Part shown: one piece after another, positions 1 to 5,323 of the stretch | Layout: each line of letters opens with the position of its first letter | How positions within the stretch are numbered: the first letter of the stretch is position 1 | Source of the DNA: Gaiellasilicea sp046594445 | GTDB taxonomy: Bacteria > Actinomycetota > Thermoleophilia > Gaiellales > Gaiellaceae | Assembly: GCA_046594445.1 (NCBI GenBank) | Contig: JBKJSM010000135.1 | Span: 1-5,323, forward strand | Direction of reading: 5' to 3' | DNA length: 5,323 nt | Made by a program: the position numbers and the translations under genes | Notes under the pieces: model-generated | What the model was told of the DNA's origin: nothing | The model's database searches: none | Seen by the model: the letters and a program-made list of their open reading frames with translations, nothing else

Positions 1-1
1 C

Positions 2-1312
2 GCGCTGCTGCACCAGTCCGGCCTGCGGCCGCCGGCGGAGACCGTCGCGCTCCCCGTCTTCGACCGTGTGCTCGCCGACATCGGCGACCGGCAGTCGATC
101 GAGATGAGCCTGTCGACCTTCTCCGGGCACGTGACGAATCTGATCGCGATCCTGCGCGCCGCCGGGCCACGCTCGCTCGTGCTGCTCGACGAGGTCGCCG
201 CGGGCACGGATCCTGTCGAGGGCTCGGCGCTCGCGCAGGCGCTCGTCGCCCGCCTGGCCGAGCAGGCGCGGCTGACGGTCGTGACAACCCACTACGCCGA
301 GCTGAAGGAGTGGGCCAGCGCGAGCGATGATGTGGCGAACGCGGCGACGGGCTTCGACCCGGAGTCACACGAGCCGCTGTACCGGATCGCACTGGGGAGG
401 CCCGGGACCTCGCACGCGCTGCAGGTCGCGGAGCGCCTCGGGCTCGACGCTGCAGTGGTCGCAGACGCGCGCGAGCGCGTCGCGCCGGAGCGGCTGCGGA
501 TCGAGGAGCTGCTCACCGAGGCCCAGGCCGCCGAACGCGGCGCCGCGGACGAACAGGCGGCGGCAGTGCAGGAGCGCGTGGAGGTCGCCGAGGCGCTCCG
601 GCGCGCGCGGGCGCGAGAGAGCGAGCTCGAGACCGAAATCGCGGCGGTGCAAGCGGGCGCCGCCGCCGAGCGTGAGCGGGCCGCGGCCGAGGCGCACCGT
701 GAACTGGCGACCGCGCGGACGGAGCTGGACGCGCTGCGAGACGAGATCCGGATGGCACGGCGCAAGCGGCGCGACGAGCCGGAGCGCGACCGGCGCCTCG
801 GCGCAGCTTCGGAGCGAGCGGAACGCGCCGACCGCGCAATCGGGGCGCTCGACGAGCCACTGCCGGAGACAGGGCCGCTCGCGGCCGGGGACCCCGTGGA
901 GGCGCCGACGCTCGGCGTGCACGGGACGATCGCAGCGATCGAAGGTAAGGAGGCCGAGGTCGTCGGAGCGGCGGGGCACCGGCTCCGGATCCCCTTGGCC
1001 CAGCTCCGGCCCTCCCGCACCCGGGCCGAGGAGCCGGAGGCGCCCATCCGCGTCCTCGCCTCTGCGCGCGGCGACGTCTCCGACGAGCTCGACGTGCGCG
1101 GGCAGCGCGCCCAGGAGGCGCGTGAGGCCGTGCGCGCTTTCGTGGACGACGCGTCGCTCGCGGGGCTGTCCTCGATACGTGTCGTTCACGGGCGGGCGAC
1201 CGGCGCGCTGCGAGCGGCCGTCCGCGAGGAACTCGACGGCCATCCCCTCGTCGACCGGCGCGAGAGCGACTCCGCCGACGGTGCTACCATCGCGCACCTC
1301 GACGACGCCTGA
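2..1312 (+). CDS. mutS2: MutS2 family ATPase/endonuclease, C-terminal 436 residues (5' truncated by window)
   Basis: The frame is open from base 2, so the start lies upstream. A typical MutS2 is about 780 residues, so roughly 340 residues, including the Walker A loop, are outside. Visible domains in order (window residue numbers): end of the MutS-type ATPase with DIGDRQS (26-32), the STFSGH signature (38-43), Walker B with LLDE followed by AGTDP (61-71), and the switch THY with ELK (96-102). A long Ala/Glu/Arg-rich coiled coil follows (about 160-285), with a very basic patch RMARRKRR near 250-257. A small KOW-like beta domain starts GDPVEAPTLG (about 296-335). A C-terminal Smr domain (362-436) has LDVRG and HGRATGALR. 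In the family, MutS2 suppresses recombination and, in Bacillus, acts on stalled or collided ribosomes. The Smr loop normally reads HGxGTGxLR; here the third-position Gly after HG is Ala. The gene probably shares an operon with the membrane gene 10 bases downstream. The MutS2 assignment is secure because the coiled coil plus KOW plus Smr order separates it from MutS1. Confidence 0.95.
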   Translation, partial: ALLHQSGLRPPAETVALPVFDRVLADIGDRQSIEMSLSTFSGHVTNLIAILRAAGPRSLVLLDEVAAGTDPVEGSALAQALVARLAEQARLTVVTTHYAELKEWASASDDVANAATGFDPESHEPLYRIALGRPGTSHALQVAERLGLDAAVVADARERVAPERLRIEELLTEAQAAERGAADEQAAAVQERVEVAEALRRARARESELETEIAAVQAGAAAERERAAAEAHRELATARTELDALRDEIRMARRKRRDEPERDRRLGAASERAERADRAIGALDEPLPETGPLAAGDPVEAPTLGVHGTIAAIEGKEAEVVGAAGHRLRIPLAQLRPSRTRAEEPEAPIRVLASARGDVSDELDVRGQRAQEAREAVRAFVDDASLAGLSSIRVVHGRATGALRAAVREELDGHPLVDRRESDSADGATIAHLDDA

Positions 1313-1316
1313 GAGG
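1311..1316 (+). promoter_or_regulatory. Ribosome binding site of the membrane protein gene
   Basis: GAGAGG sits 6 bases before the ATG at 1323 and overlaps the mutS2 stop codon TGA (1310-1312). The spacing decides the start and suggests the gene is translated from the mutS2 transcript, possibly with translational coupling. Confidence 0.6.
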
Positions 1317-1322
1317 ATCTGA

Positions 1323-1877
1323 ATGCGCTGGTGGCTTCGCAGCCTTGGAGCTGGTGCCGCGGTCGGTCTTGCCGTGGGTGTCGTCGTGGGCGGCACGCTT
1401 GGTCGGGTCTTCATGCGCGTTCTGTTCCTGGCGAGGGAGGACGCGCTCGGGTTCCCAACCGCGATGGGTGCGATCGTGGGCGAGTTCACCGGCGGCGGAA
1501 CGGCTGCGATCTACGTGTTCGGCGCGATCGCCGGGGTGGCTCTCGGCCTCGCCTACGCCGTGTCTCGGCCGTTGCTCCCCTCCGGGACGCCGGTGCGGAC
1601 GCTCGTCTTCACGCTCGGCACAACCGCGTTCCTGCTTGGACAGATCGCTCGGGGGAACCGCGAGGACTTCTCGTTCCTGCCGGTGACACTCAGCCTCTTC
1701 CTCATCGTCGCCTCGGTGGCGTTGACGGCCGCGCCGGTGCCGTTCCTCGTCGAGCTTCTGGCGCCGGACAGGCAGCGCACGCCCGGTCGCCTCGCACATG
1801 GGCTCGTGTCGCTCGGCATGACGGGCTTCGCCGTCTTCGCAACGACGGGAATCCTGATCGCTTACGCCGGCTCGTAG
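1323..1877 (+). CDS. Small polytopic membrane protein of unknown function (184 aa)
   Basis: I do not recognise a named family. The protein has about five hydrophobic segments, near residues 8-26, 60-80, 93-109, 119-144 and 160-181, many rich in Gly and Ala. There is no cleavable signal peptide. The N-terminal MRWWLR is positively charged, which favours a cytoplasmic N-terminus. A GRVFMRVL stretch (27-34) follows helix 1, and a loop with GEFTGGGTA (53-61) precedes helix 2. The first helix pair resembles uncharacterised small membrane proteins of Actinobacteria with a GR-x2-MR-x-L motif, but that is recalled from memory and weak. No catalytic motif, metal-binding cluster or transport signature is visible. 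The ATG at 1323 is chosen because of the GAGAGG just upstream and the 10-base gap after mutS2, which implies co-transcription. The 3' end overlaps the convergent gene on the other strand by 16 bases, so no terminator separates them. Confidence 0.85.
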   Translation: MRWWLRSLGAGAAVGLAVGVVVGGTLGRVFMRVLFLAREDALGFPTAMGAIVGEFTGGGTAAIYVFGAIAGVALGLAYAVSRPLLPSGTPVRTLVFTLGTTAFLLGQIARGNREDFSFLPVTLSLFLIVASVALTAAPVPFLVELLAPDRQRTPGRLAHGLVSLGMTGFAVFATTGILIAYAGS

Positions 1878-2530
1878 TCTTCCTCGACCACCTTCGCCGC
1901 GTAGAACTGGTACGGCAGCGCCTCCAGCACCCGCTGCCGCGGCTCGGGCACGTCGAAGAAGCGCTCGAGCGCTAGCGGCTCCAGCCAGGCGAGATCGGCG
2001 TGAGCGGCGAGCACCCGCCCGACCGCCGAGCGGTCGCCGCCGAGGGCGACGTGCTCCACGCGCCCACGCCAGGGAGCGAGCACGCGGGCGGCCTCCGCCG
2101 CGGCGACGTCGATCAGCTCGCGCTCCTGCCCCTCGCGCCGGCGGCGGAAGCGGTTCGCGGACGATCCTCCCTTCTTGTGGCGCCCCTTGACGAAGCGCGA
2201 GCCGACCTTGGACGCGACGAGCCGCTCGCCCTCGAAGATGCCGACCGCGTACCCGCCCAGCCGCACGAGCAGGACGGCGACGGTCGGCTCGGCGAGCAGC
2301 GCGTCGAGCACCGGCTGCACCCGCAGCACCTCGTACTCGCACTCCTCCTCGAGCCCGAAGGGCGGTGTGACGACGAGCGTGCCCTCGTCGAGCTCGAAGC
2401 GGGCGCTGCCCTCGCGGTAGACGGCTCGGCCCGGCGCTCCCGCCAGCGGCGCCAGGCGCTTGGCGAGGTTGTCGCGGCCGATATAGCGGGTCGACGCCAT
2501 GAAGGCCACAATGGCACGCATGGCGACCAC
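1862..2530 (-). CDS. acVLRF1-family peptidyl-tRNA hydrolase / release-factor-like protein
   Basis: The protein matches the actinobacterial/chloroflexal VLRF1 group, relatives of the eukaryotic Vms1/ANKZF1 release factor that frees nascent chains from peptidyl-tRNA on split 60S subunits. With a GTG start at 2530 it has 222 residues. The family core is clear: GYAVGIFEGERLVASKVGSR (93-112), then the catalytic-loop region KGRHKKGGSSANRFRRRR (115-132) ending in Q135, then VALGGDRSAV (161-170) and the terminal FFDVPEPRQRVLE (191-203). The same layout (GGxSxxRFxRRRxxQ, then LGGDR, then FLDVPEPR) is what I recall for the family. Family members usually carry glutamines in the GG loop (as GGWSQQRF); this one has Ala-Asn there. 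The GTG is preferred because GGAGGAG precedes it at good spacing. An ATG at 2521 lacks a well-spaced site, and the ATG at 2500 lacks one too but would start right at the conserved RYIGRDNL. The gene is alone on its strand and overlaps both neighbours. Confidence 0.88.
   Translation of the reverse strand: MVAMRAIVAFMASTRYIGRDNLAKRLAPLAGAPGRAVYREGSARFELDEGTLVVTPPFGLEEECEYEVLRVQPVLDALLAEPTVAVLLVRLGGYAVGIFEGERLVASKVGSRFVKGRHKKGGSSANRFRRRREGQERELIDVAAAEAARVLAPWRGRVEHVALGGDRSAVGRVLAAHADLAWLEPLALERFFDVPEPRQRVLEALPYQFYAAKVVEEDYEPA
2460..2487 (+). promoter_or_regulatory. Possible promoter for the aidB-ilvD pair
   Basis: TTGGCG at 2460-2465 and TATAGC at 2482-2487 are separated by 16 bases, each matching the housekeeping sigma consensus at 4 of 6 positions. 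The ATATAG stretch is an unusually AT-rich spot for this sequence. Transcription would begin near 2494, just before the GAAGG site and the ATG at 2511. The candidate lies inside the acVLRF1 coding region, where TATA partly reflects the codons for Tyr-Ile, so it may be coincidence. Confidence 0.25.
2501..2505 (+). promoter_or_regulatory. Ribosome binding site favouring the ATG at 2511 for the aidB-like gene
   Basis: GAAGG lies 5 bases before the ATG at 2511. The upstream ATG at 2499 has only GC-rich sequence without a recognisable site before it, and the one at 2520 has none either. The site is moderate, not strong. Confidence 0.45.
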
Positions 2531-4070
2531 GCAGCGCTCCTCCGCCAACCAGCCGCCGCCGCTCGCGGGCTACAACCTCTTCGAGCAGGACACCGCCCTC
2601 GTGGAAGGGCTGCGGCGCGAGGGCGGCGGCGCGTGGGAAGACGAGGTCACGTCGTTCGGCGAGGTGCTCGGCGGCGAGCCGCTCGAATGGGGCCGCCTCG
2701 CGAACGAGCACCCGCCGACGCTGCGCTCGTACGACCGCTACGGCGAGCGGATCGACGAGATCGAGTTCCATCCGGCCTGGGACTCGCTGCTCCGGCTCGG
2801 ACTCGAGGCACAGGTGCACTCGCTGCCGTGGGTCGACCCGCGCCCGGGCTCGCACGTCGCGCGCGCCGCGCTCTTCATGCTGCTGGGCCAGGTCGAAGCC
2901 GGCGTTTGCTGCCCGATCTCGATGACCTTCGCGTCCGTGCCGGCGCTCCGGCACCAGCCCGACCTCGCCGACGAGTGGGTTCCCCGCCTCACCTCCGGAG
3001 GCGCGCTCTGCGGGATGGCGATGACAGAGCGGCAGGGCGGCTCGGACGTCCGTGCGAACGAGACGACCGCGCGGCGCGACGGCGACTCCTGGCTGCTCGA
3101 CGGGCACAAGTGGTTTTGCTCGGCCCCGCAGTCCGACGCCTTCCTCGCGCTCGCGCAGGCGCCGGCCGGTCTCTCGTGCTTCCTCTTCGAGCGGCCGCAG
3201 CCAGGCTTCAGGATCGAGCGGCTGAAGGACAAGCTCGGCAACCGCTCCAATGCCTCCGCAGAGATCAAGCTGGACGGCGTGACTGCACGGCTGGTCGGGG
3301 AGGAGGGCCGCGGCGTCCGCACGATCCTGGAGATGGTCAACCACACGCGACTGGACTGCGTACTCGGCTCGACCGCGTTGATGCGCCGCGCCATCGCAGA
3401 GGCGACCCACCACGCCGCGCACCGCTCCGCCTTCGGGCGCGTCCTGAGCGAGCAGCCCCTGATGCGGAACGTGCTCGCCGACCTCTGTGTCGAGTCCGAG
3501 GCCGCCACCGTCACCGCACTCAGGCTTGCGCGCGCCTACGACGAGCGGGACGGCCCGTTTCGCCGGCTCGCGACAGCGGTCGCCAAGTTCTGGATCTGCA
3601 AGCGGACGTCGGGGCTCGTCGCCGAAGCGCTCGAGTGCCTCGGCGGAAACGGCTACGTCGAGGAGTCGCACCTGCCCCGGCTCTTCCGCGAGAGCCCCGT
3701 CAACTCGATCTGGGAGGGATCGGGCAACGTCAACGCGCTCGACGTCCTGCGCGCGCTCACGCGGGAGCCCGAGACCGCCGAGGCGTTCCTCGCCGAAGTC
3801 CGCCTCGCGAGCGGCGCCGACGCGCGGCTCGACGCCGCGATCGGAGAGCTCGAGCCCGAGCTCGCCAGTCCCGACGAGGAGGGCGCGCGACGCCTGCTGG
3901 AGAGGCTGGCGGTCGTACTGCAGGGATCGCTCCTCGTCCGCCACGGGGCTCCGGAGGTGGCAGACGCGTTCTGCGCCTCGCGCCTCGCCGGCGCGGGCGG
4001 CGTGTACGGAACGCTGCCTGCGTCGCTCGACCTCGCCGTCATCGTCGAGCGCCACCGGCCACGGGCTTGA
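2511..4070 (+). CDS. aidB: AidB-like acyl-CoA dehydrogenase family flavoprotein
   Basis: The 519-residue protein follows Escherichia coli AidB (541 residues) along its length, as recalled. Matches, numbered from the ATG at 2511: YNLFEQD (21-27), GRLANEHPP (61-69), FHPAW (86-90), QVEAGVCCPISMTFAS (127-142), GMAMTERQGGSD (168-179), HKWFCSAPQSDA (199-210), RLKDKLGNRSNAS (237-249), CLGGNGYVEES (376-386) and VNSIWEGSGN (397-406). The Glu of WEGSGN (402) is the expected catalytic-base position of the acyl-CoA dehydrogenase fold, and the MTERQGGSD and NRSNAS segments frame the FAD site. AidB is an adaptive-response (alkylation) protein that binds FAD and DNA and has weak isovaleryl-CoA dehydrogenase activity. 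Differences: the loop before GMAMTE is about a dozen residues shorter than in E. coli, and the C-terminal hundred residues are net acidic without lysine, although that region carries DNA binding in E. coli. The start is uncertain: ATGs at 2499, 2511 and 2520 are in frame, and 2511 has the best ribosome site. The gene overlaps acVLRF1 head to head and ilvD by four bases. Confidence 0.92.
   Translation: MARMATTQRSSANQPPPLAGYNLFEQDTALVEGLRREGGGAWEDEVTSFGEVLGGEPLEWGRLANEHPPTLRSYDRYGERIDEIEFHPAWDSLLRLGLEAQVHSLPWVDPRPGSHVARAALFMLLGQVEAGVCCPISMTFASVPALRHQPDLADEWVPRLTSGGALCGMAMTERQGGSDVRANETTARRDGDSWLLDGHKWFCSAPQSDAFLALAQAPAGLSCFLFERPQPGFRIERLKDKLGNRSNASAEIKLDGVTARLVGEEGRGVRTILEMVNHTRLDCVLGSTALMRRAIAEATHHAAHRSAFGRVLSEQPLMRNVLADLCVESEAATVTALRLARAYDERDGPFRRLATAVAKFWICKRTSGLVAEALECLGGNGYVEESHLPRLFRESPVNSIWEGSGNVNALDVLRALTREPETAEAFLAEVRLASGADARLDAAIGELEPELASPDEEGARRLLERLAVVLQGSLLVRHGAPEVADAFCASRLAGAGGVYGTLPASLDLAVIVERHRPRA
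2537..2543 (-). promoter_or_regulatory. Strong ribosome binding site favouring the GTG start at 2530
   Basis: On the - strand GGAGGAG is followed by the GTG at 2530-2528, with 6-8 bases between depending on the register of the anti-Shine-Dalgarno pairing. Other in-frame starts (TTG 2548, ATG 2521, ATG 2500) have no comparable site at proper distance. The site lies inside the coding region of the divergent aidB-like gene. Confidence 0.55.
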
Positions 4071-5323
4071 CCGCGCAGGATGCGCTGCGGCGGCGCGCTC
4101 GGGCCGGCCTCCAGAGCGGCGCCGAGCGGGCGGGCGCCAGGGCGCACTTTTGGGCGATGGGGATCGACCCGGCGCGGCTCGGGGGGCCGATCGTCGGTGT
4201 CGCCTCGACGTGGACCGGGACGATGCCGTGCAACCTGAACCAGCTCGAGCTCGCCGCCCGCGTCAGCGAAAGCGTGACCGCCGCCGGCGGCGTGCCGCTC
4301 CACTTCAACACGATCGCGGTCTCGGACAACCAGTCCCAGGCGACCCCCGGCATGCGCGCGTCGCTGATCTCGCGCGAAGTGATCGCCGACTCGATCGAGC
4401 TGATGGTGCACGCACACGACTTTGACGCGCTCGTCTGCCTGGTCGGCTGCGACAAGACCGGCCCCGCCGCGCTGATGGCACTCGCCCGCGTCGACAAGCC
4501 GGCGGTCGTCCTCCACAGCGGCCCGATGCGGGCGGGGCGATGGCGTGAGCGCGACGTGACGATCCAGGACGTCTGGGAGGCCGTCGGCGCGGAGGAGCGA
4601 GGGCTGATGCCGCGCGCAGACCTCGACGAGCTCGAGCGGCTCGCGTGCCCCGGCGTCGGGACGTGCGCCGGCCACTTCACCGCCAACACGATGGCCGTCG
4701 CGATCGACTGCCTCGGCATCGCGAGGATCGGAGACGGCCTGATCCCCGCCGACGAGCGCGACGCGAAGGACGACGCCGCAACGCGGGCCGGGACGCTCGC
4801 CGTGCAGCTAGCGGGGCAGAACGGCGGCGCGCGCCGGTTCCTCGACCGCCGCGCCCTCCTGAACGCGATGGCCGGGATCGTCGGTAGCGGCGGCTCGACG
4901 AACGGGATCCTGCACCTGCTCGCGATCGCGCACGAGGCCGGCGTCGTGCTGACGCTCGAGGACCTGACCGAGGTCGGCAGCCGGACGCCGGTGCTGGCGG
5001 CCCTCGCGCCGTCCGGGCCCTGGATGGCGGAGGACTTCCACCGCGTCGGCGGCACCGGCGCTCTAATCCGCGAGCTGGTGCGAGGCGGCCACATCGATGG
5101 CGCCGCACCGACCGTCGAGGGAACGACCCTCGAGGAGGCGACCGCAAACGCACCTGCCCCCGACGGGGAGGTGCTGCTGCCGCTCGAGCGCCCGTTCAAA
5201 GCGACGGGCGCGCTCTATGCCCTGCGCGGCAACCTCGCGCCCGACGGGAGCCTGATCAAGCTGGCTGGCACCGAGCGCCGCTCGCACACCGGCCCCGCGC
5301 GCGTCTTCGACACCGAGGAGTCG
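4067..5323 (+). CDS. ilvD: Dihydroxy-acid dehydratase (IlvD/EDD family), 3' truncated by window
   Basis: The open frame runs from a TTG at 4067 to the window edge without a stop and encodes 419 residues of a protein usually about 560 long. IlvD dehydrates 2,3-dihydroxy-3-methyl acids to 2-keto acids in valine, isoleucine and leucine synthesis, using an Fe-S cluster and Mg2+. The three cysteines expected as cluster ligands are present: PCN (C55), GCDK (C128) and GTCAG (C200). K130 of CDK is the lysine that is carbamylated in characterised relatives. Further matches are GMRASLISREVIADSIE (95-111), FTANTM (204-209), GGSTNGILHLLAIAHEAGV (near 275-293), LRGNLAPDGS and TGPARVFDTEES at the edge. The catalytic serine region would lie beyond the window. 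The TTG start is chosen because the N-terminal family segment (RARAGLQSGAERAGARAHF) begins just after it and it overlaps the aidB stop as TTGA; an ATG at 4157 would delete that segment. No clear ribosome site is seen, which fits coupling to aidB. The usual DGIAMG, CDKNMPG and GxCGGM motifs are altered, so a related sugar-acid or other hydroxy-acid dehydratase is possible. Confidence 0.9.
   Translation, partial: MTAQDALRRRARAGLQSGAERAGARAHFWAMGIDPARLGGPIVGVASTWTGTMPCNLNQLELAARVSESVTAAGGVPLHFNTIAVSDNQSQATPGMRASLISREVIADSIELMVHAHDFDALVCLVGCDKTGPAALMALARVDKPAVVLHSGPMRAGRWRERDVTIQDVWEAVGAEERGLMPRADLDELERLACPGVGTCAGHFTANTMAVAIDCLGIARIGDGLIPADERDAKDDAATRAGTLAVQLAGQNGGARRFLDRRALLNAMAGIVGSGGSTNGILHLLAIAHEAGVVLTLEDLTEVGSRTPVLAALAPSGPWMAEDFHRVGGTGALIRELVRGGHIDGAAPTVEGTTLEEATANAPAPDGEVLLPLERPFKATGALYALRGNLAPDGSLIKLAGTERRSHTGPARVFDTEES

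Noticed and set aside
946..953. TAAGGAGG, a perfect Shine-Dalgarno-like sequence inside mutS2
   Set aside because: No ATG, GTG or TTG lies at suitable distance downstream, and it encodes Lys-Glu within the KOW-like domain. An internal start for a free KOW-Smr protein is not supported.
365..1489. A 374-codon - strand frame antisense to mutS2
   Set aside because: It mirrors the MutS2 coding pattern, has no recognisable motif, and MutS2 matches its family throughout.
2546..2548. TTG as the start of the - strand acVLRF1 gene
   Set aside because: It has no ribosome site in front, and GGAGGAG just after it points to the GTG at 2530.
1284..4055. A 923-codon open frame on the - strand across four genes
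   Set aside because: It is antisense to well-supported genes and has low-complexity Arg/Ala/Glu composition with no domain. Long stop-free antisense frames are expected at this GC content.
4157..4159. ATG as the start of ilvD
   Set aside because: It would remove the conserved N-terminal segment that precedes the PCN motif, and no ribosome site lies before it.
4039..5199. A 386-codon - strand frame antisense to ilvD
   Set aside because: Ser/Arg/Ala-rich composition without domains; the opposite strand encodes clear IlvD motifs throughout.

Overview
The window is a gapless stretch of very GC-rich bacterial chromosome holding five protein-coding genes, two of them cut by the window edges. Third codon positions are almost all G or C. 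An actinobacterial acVLRF1-type gene next to MutS2, which many classical Actinobacteria lack, suggests a deep-branching actinobacterium such as Thermoleophilia (Solirubrobacterales or Gaiellales type). That placement is an inference from gene content and composition, not from a marker gene. I saw no rRNA, tRNA, mobile element, CRISPR array or long repeat, and no intergenic stretch longer than about 10 bases.

Layout: (1) The 3' part of mutS2 on the + strand (to 1312) carries the end of the ATPase, a long coiled coil, a KOW-like domain and a C-terminal Smr domain. (2) Ten bases later a small five-helix membrane protein of unknown function (1323-1877, +) follows, probably co-transcribed. (3) An acVLRF1-family release-factor-like peptidyl-tRNA hydrolase lies on the - strand (1862-2530). 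Its 3' end overlaps the membrane gene by 16 bases and its 5' end overlaps the next gene's start by about 20 bases. (4) An AidB-type acyl-CoA dehydrogenase homologue (about 2511-4070, +). (5) A dihydroxy-acid dehydratase (IlvD/EDD family), starting at a TTG that overlaps the aidB stop as TTGA and running off the right edge (4067 to 5323, +).

How the genes may work together: MutS2 is known in Bacillus to act on collided ribosomes through its Smr-containing C-terminal region. acVLRF1 proteins are predicted to release nascent chains from peptidyl-tRNA. Their closeness here suggests, but does not prove, a ribosome-rescue neighbourhood. The aidB and ilvD genes look translationally coupled. Both touch branched-chain chemistry (AidB has side activity on isovaleryl-CoA, IlvD makes branched 2-keto acids), and AidB belongs to alkylation-stress biology. 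Several proteins deviate at conserved motifs: the acVLRF1 loop lacks its usual glutamines, the Smr loop reads HGRATG, and the IlvD active-site segments are non-canonical.
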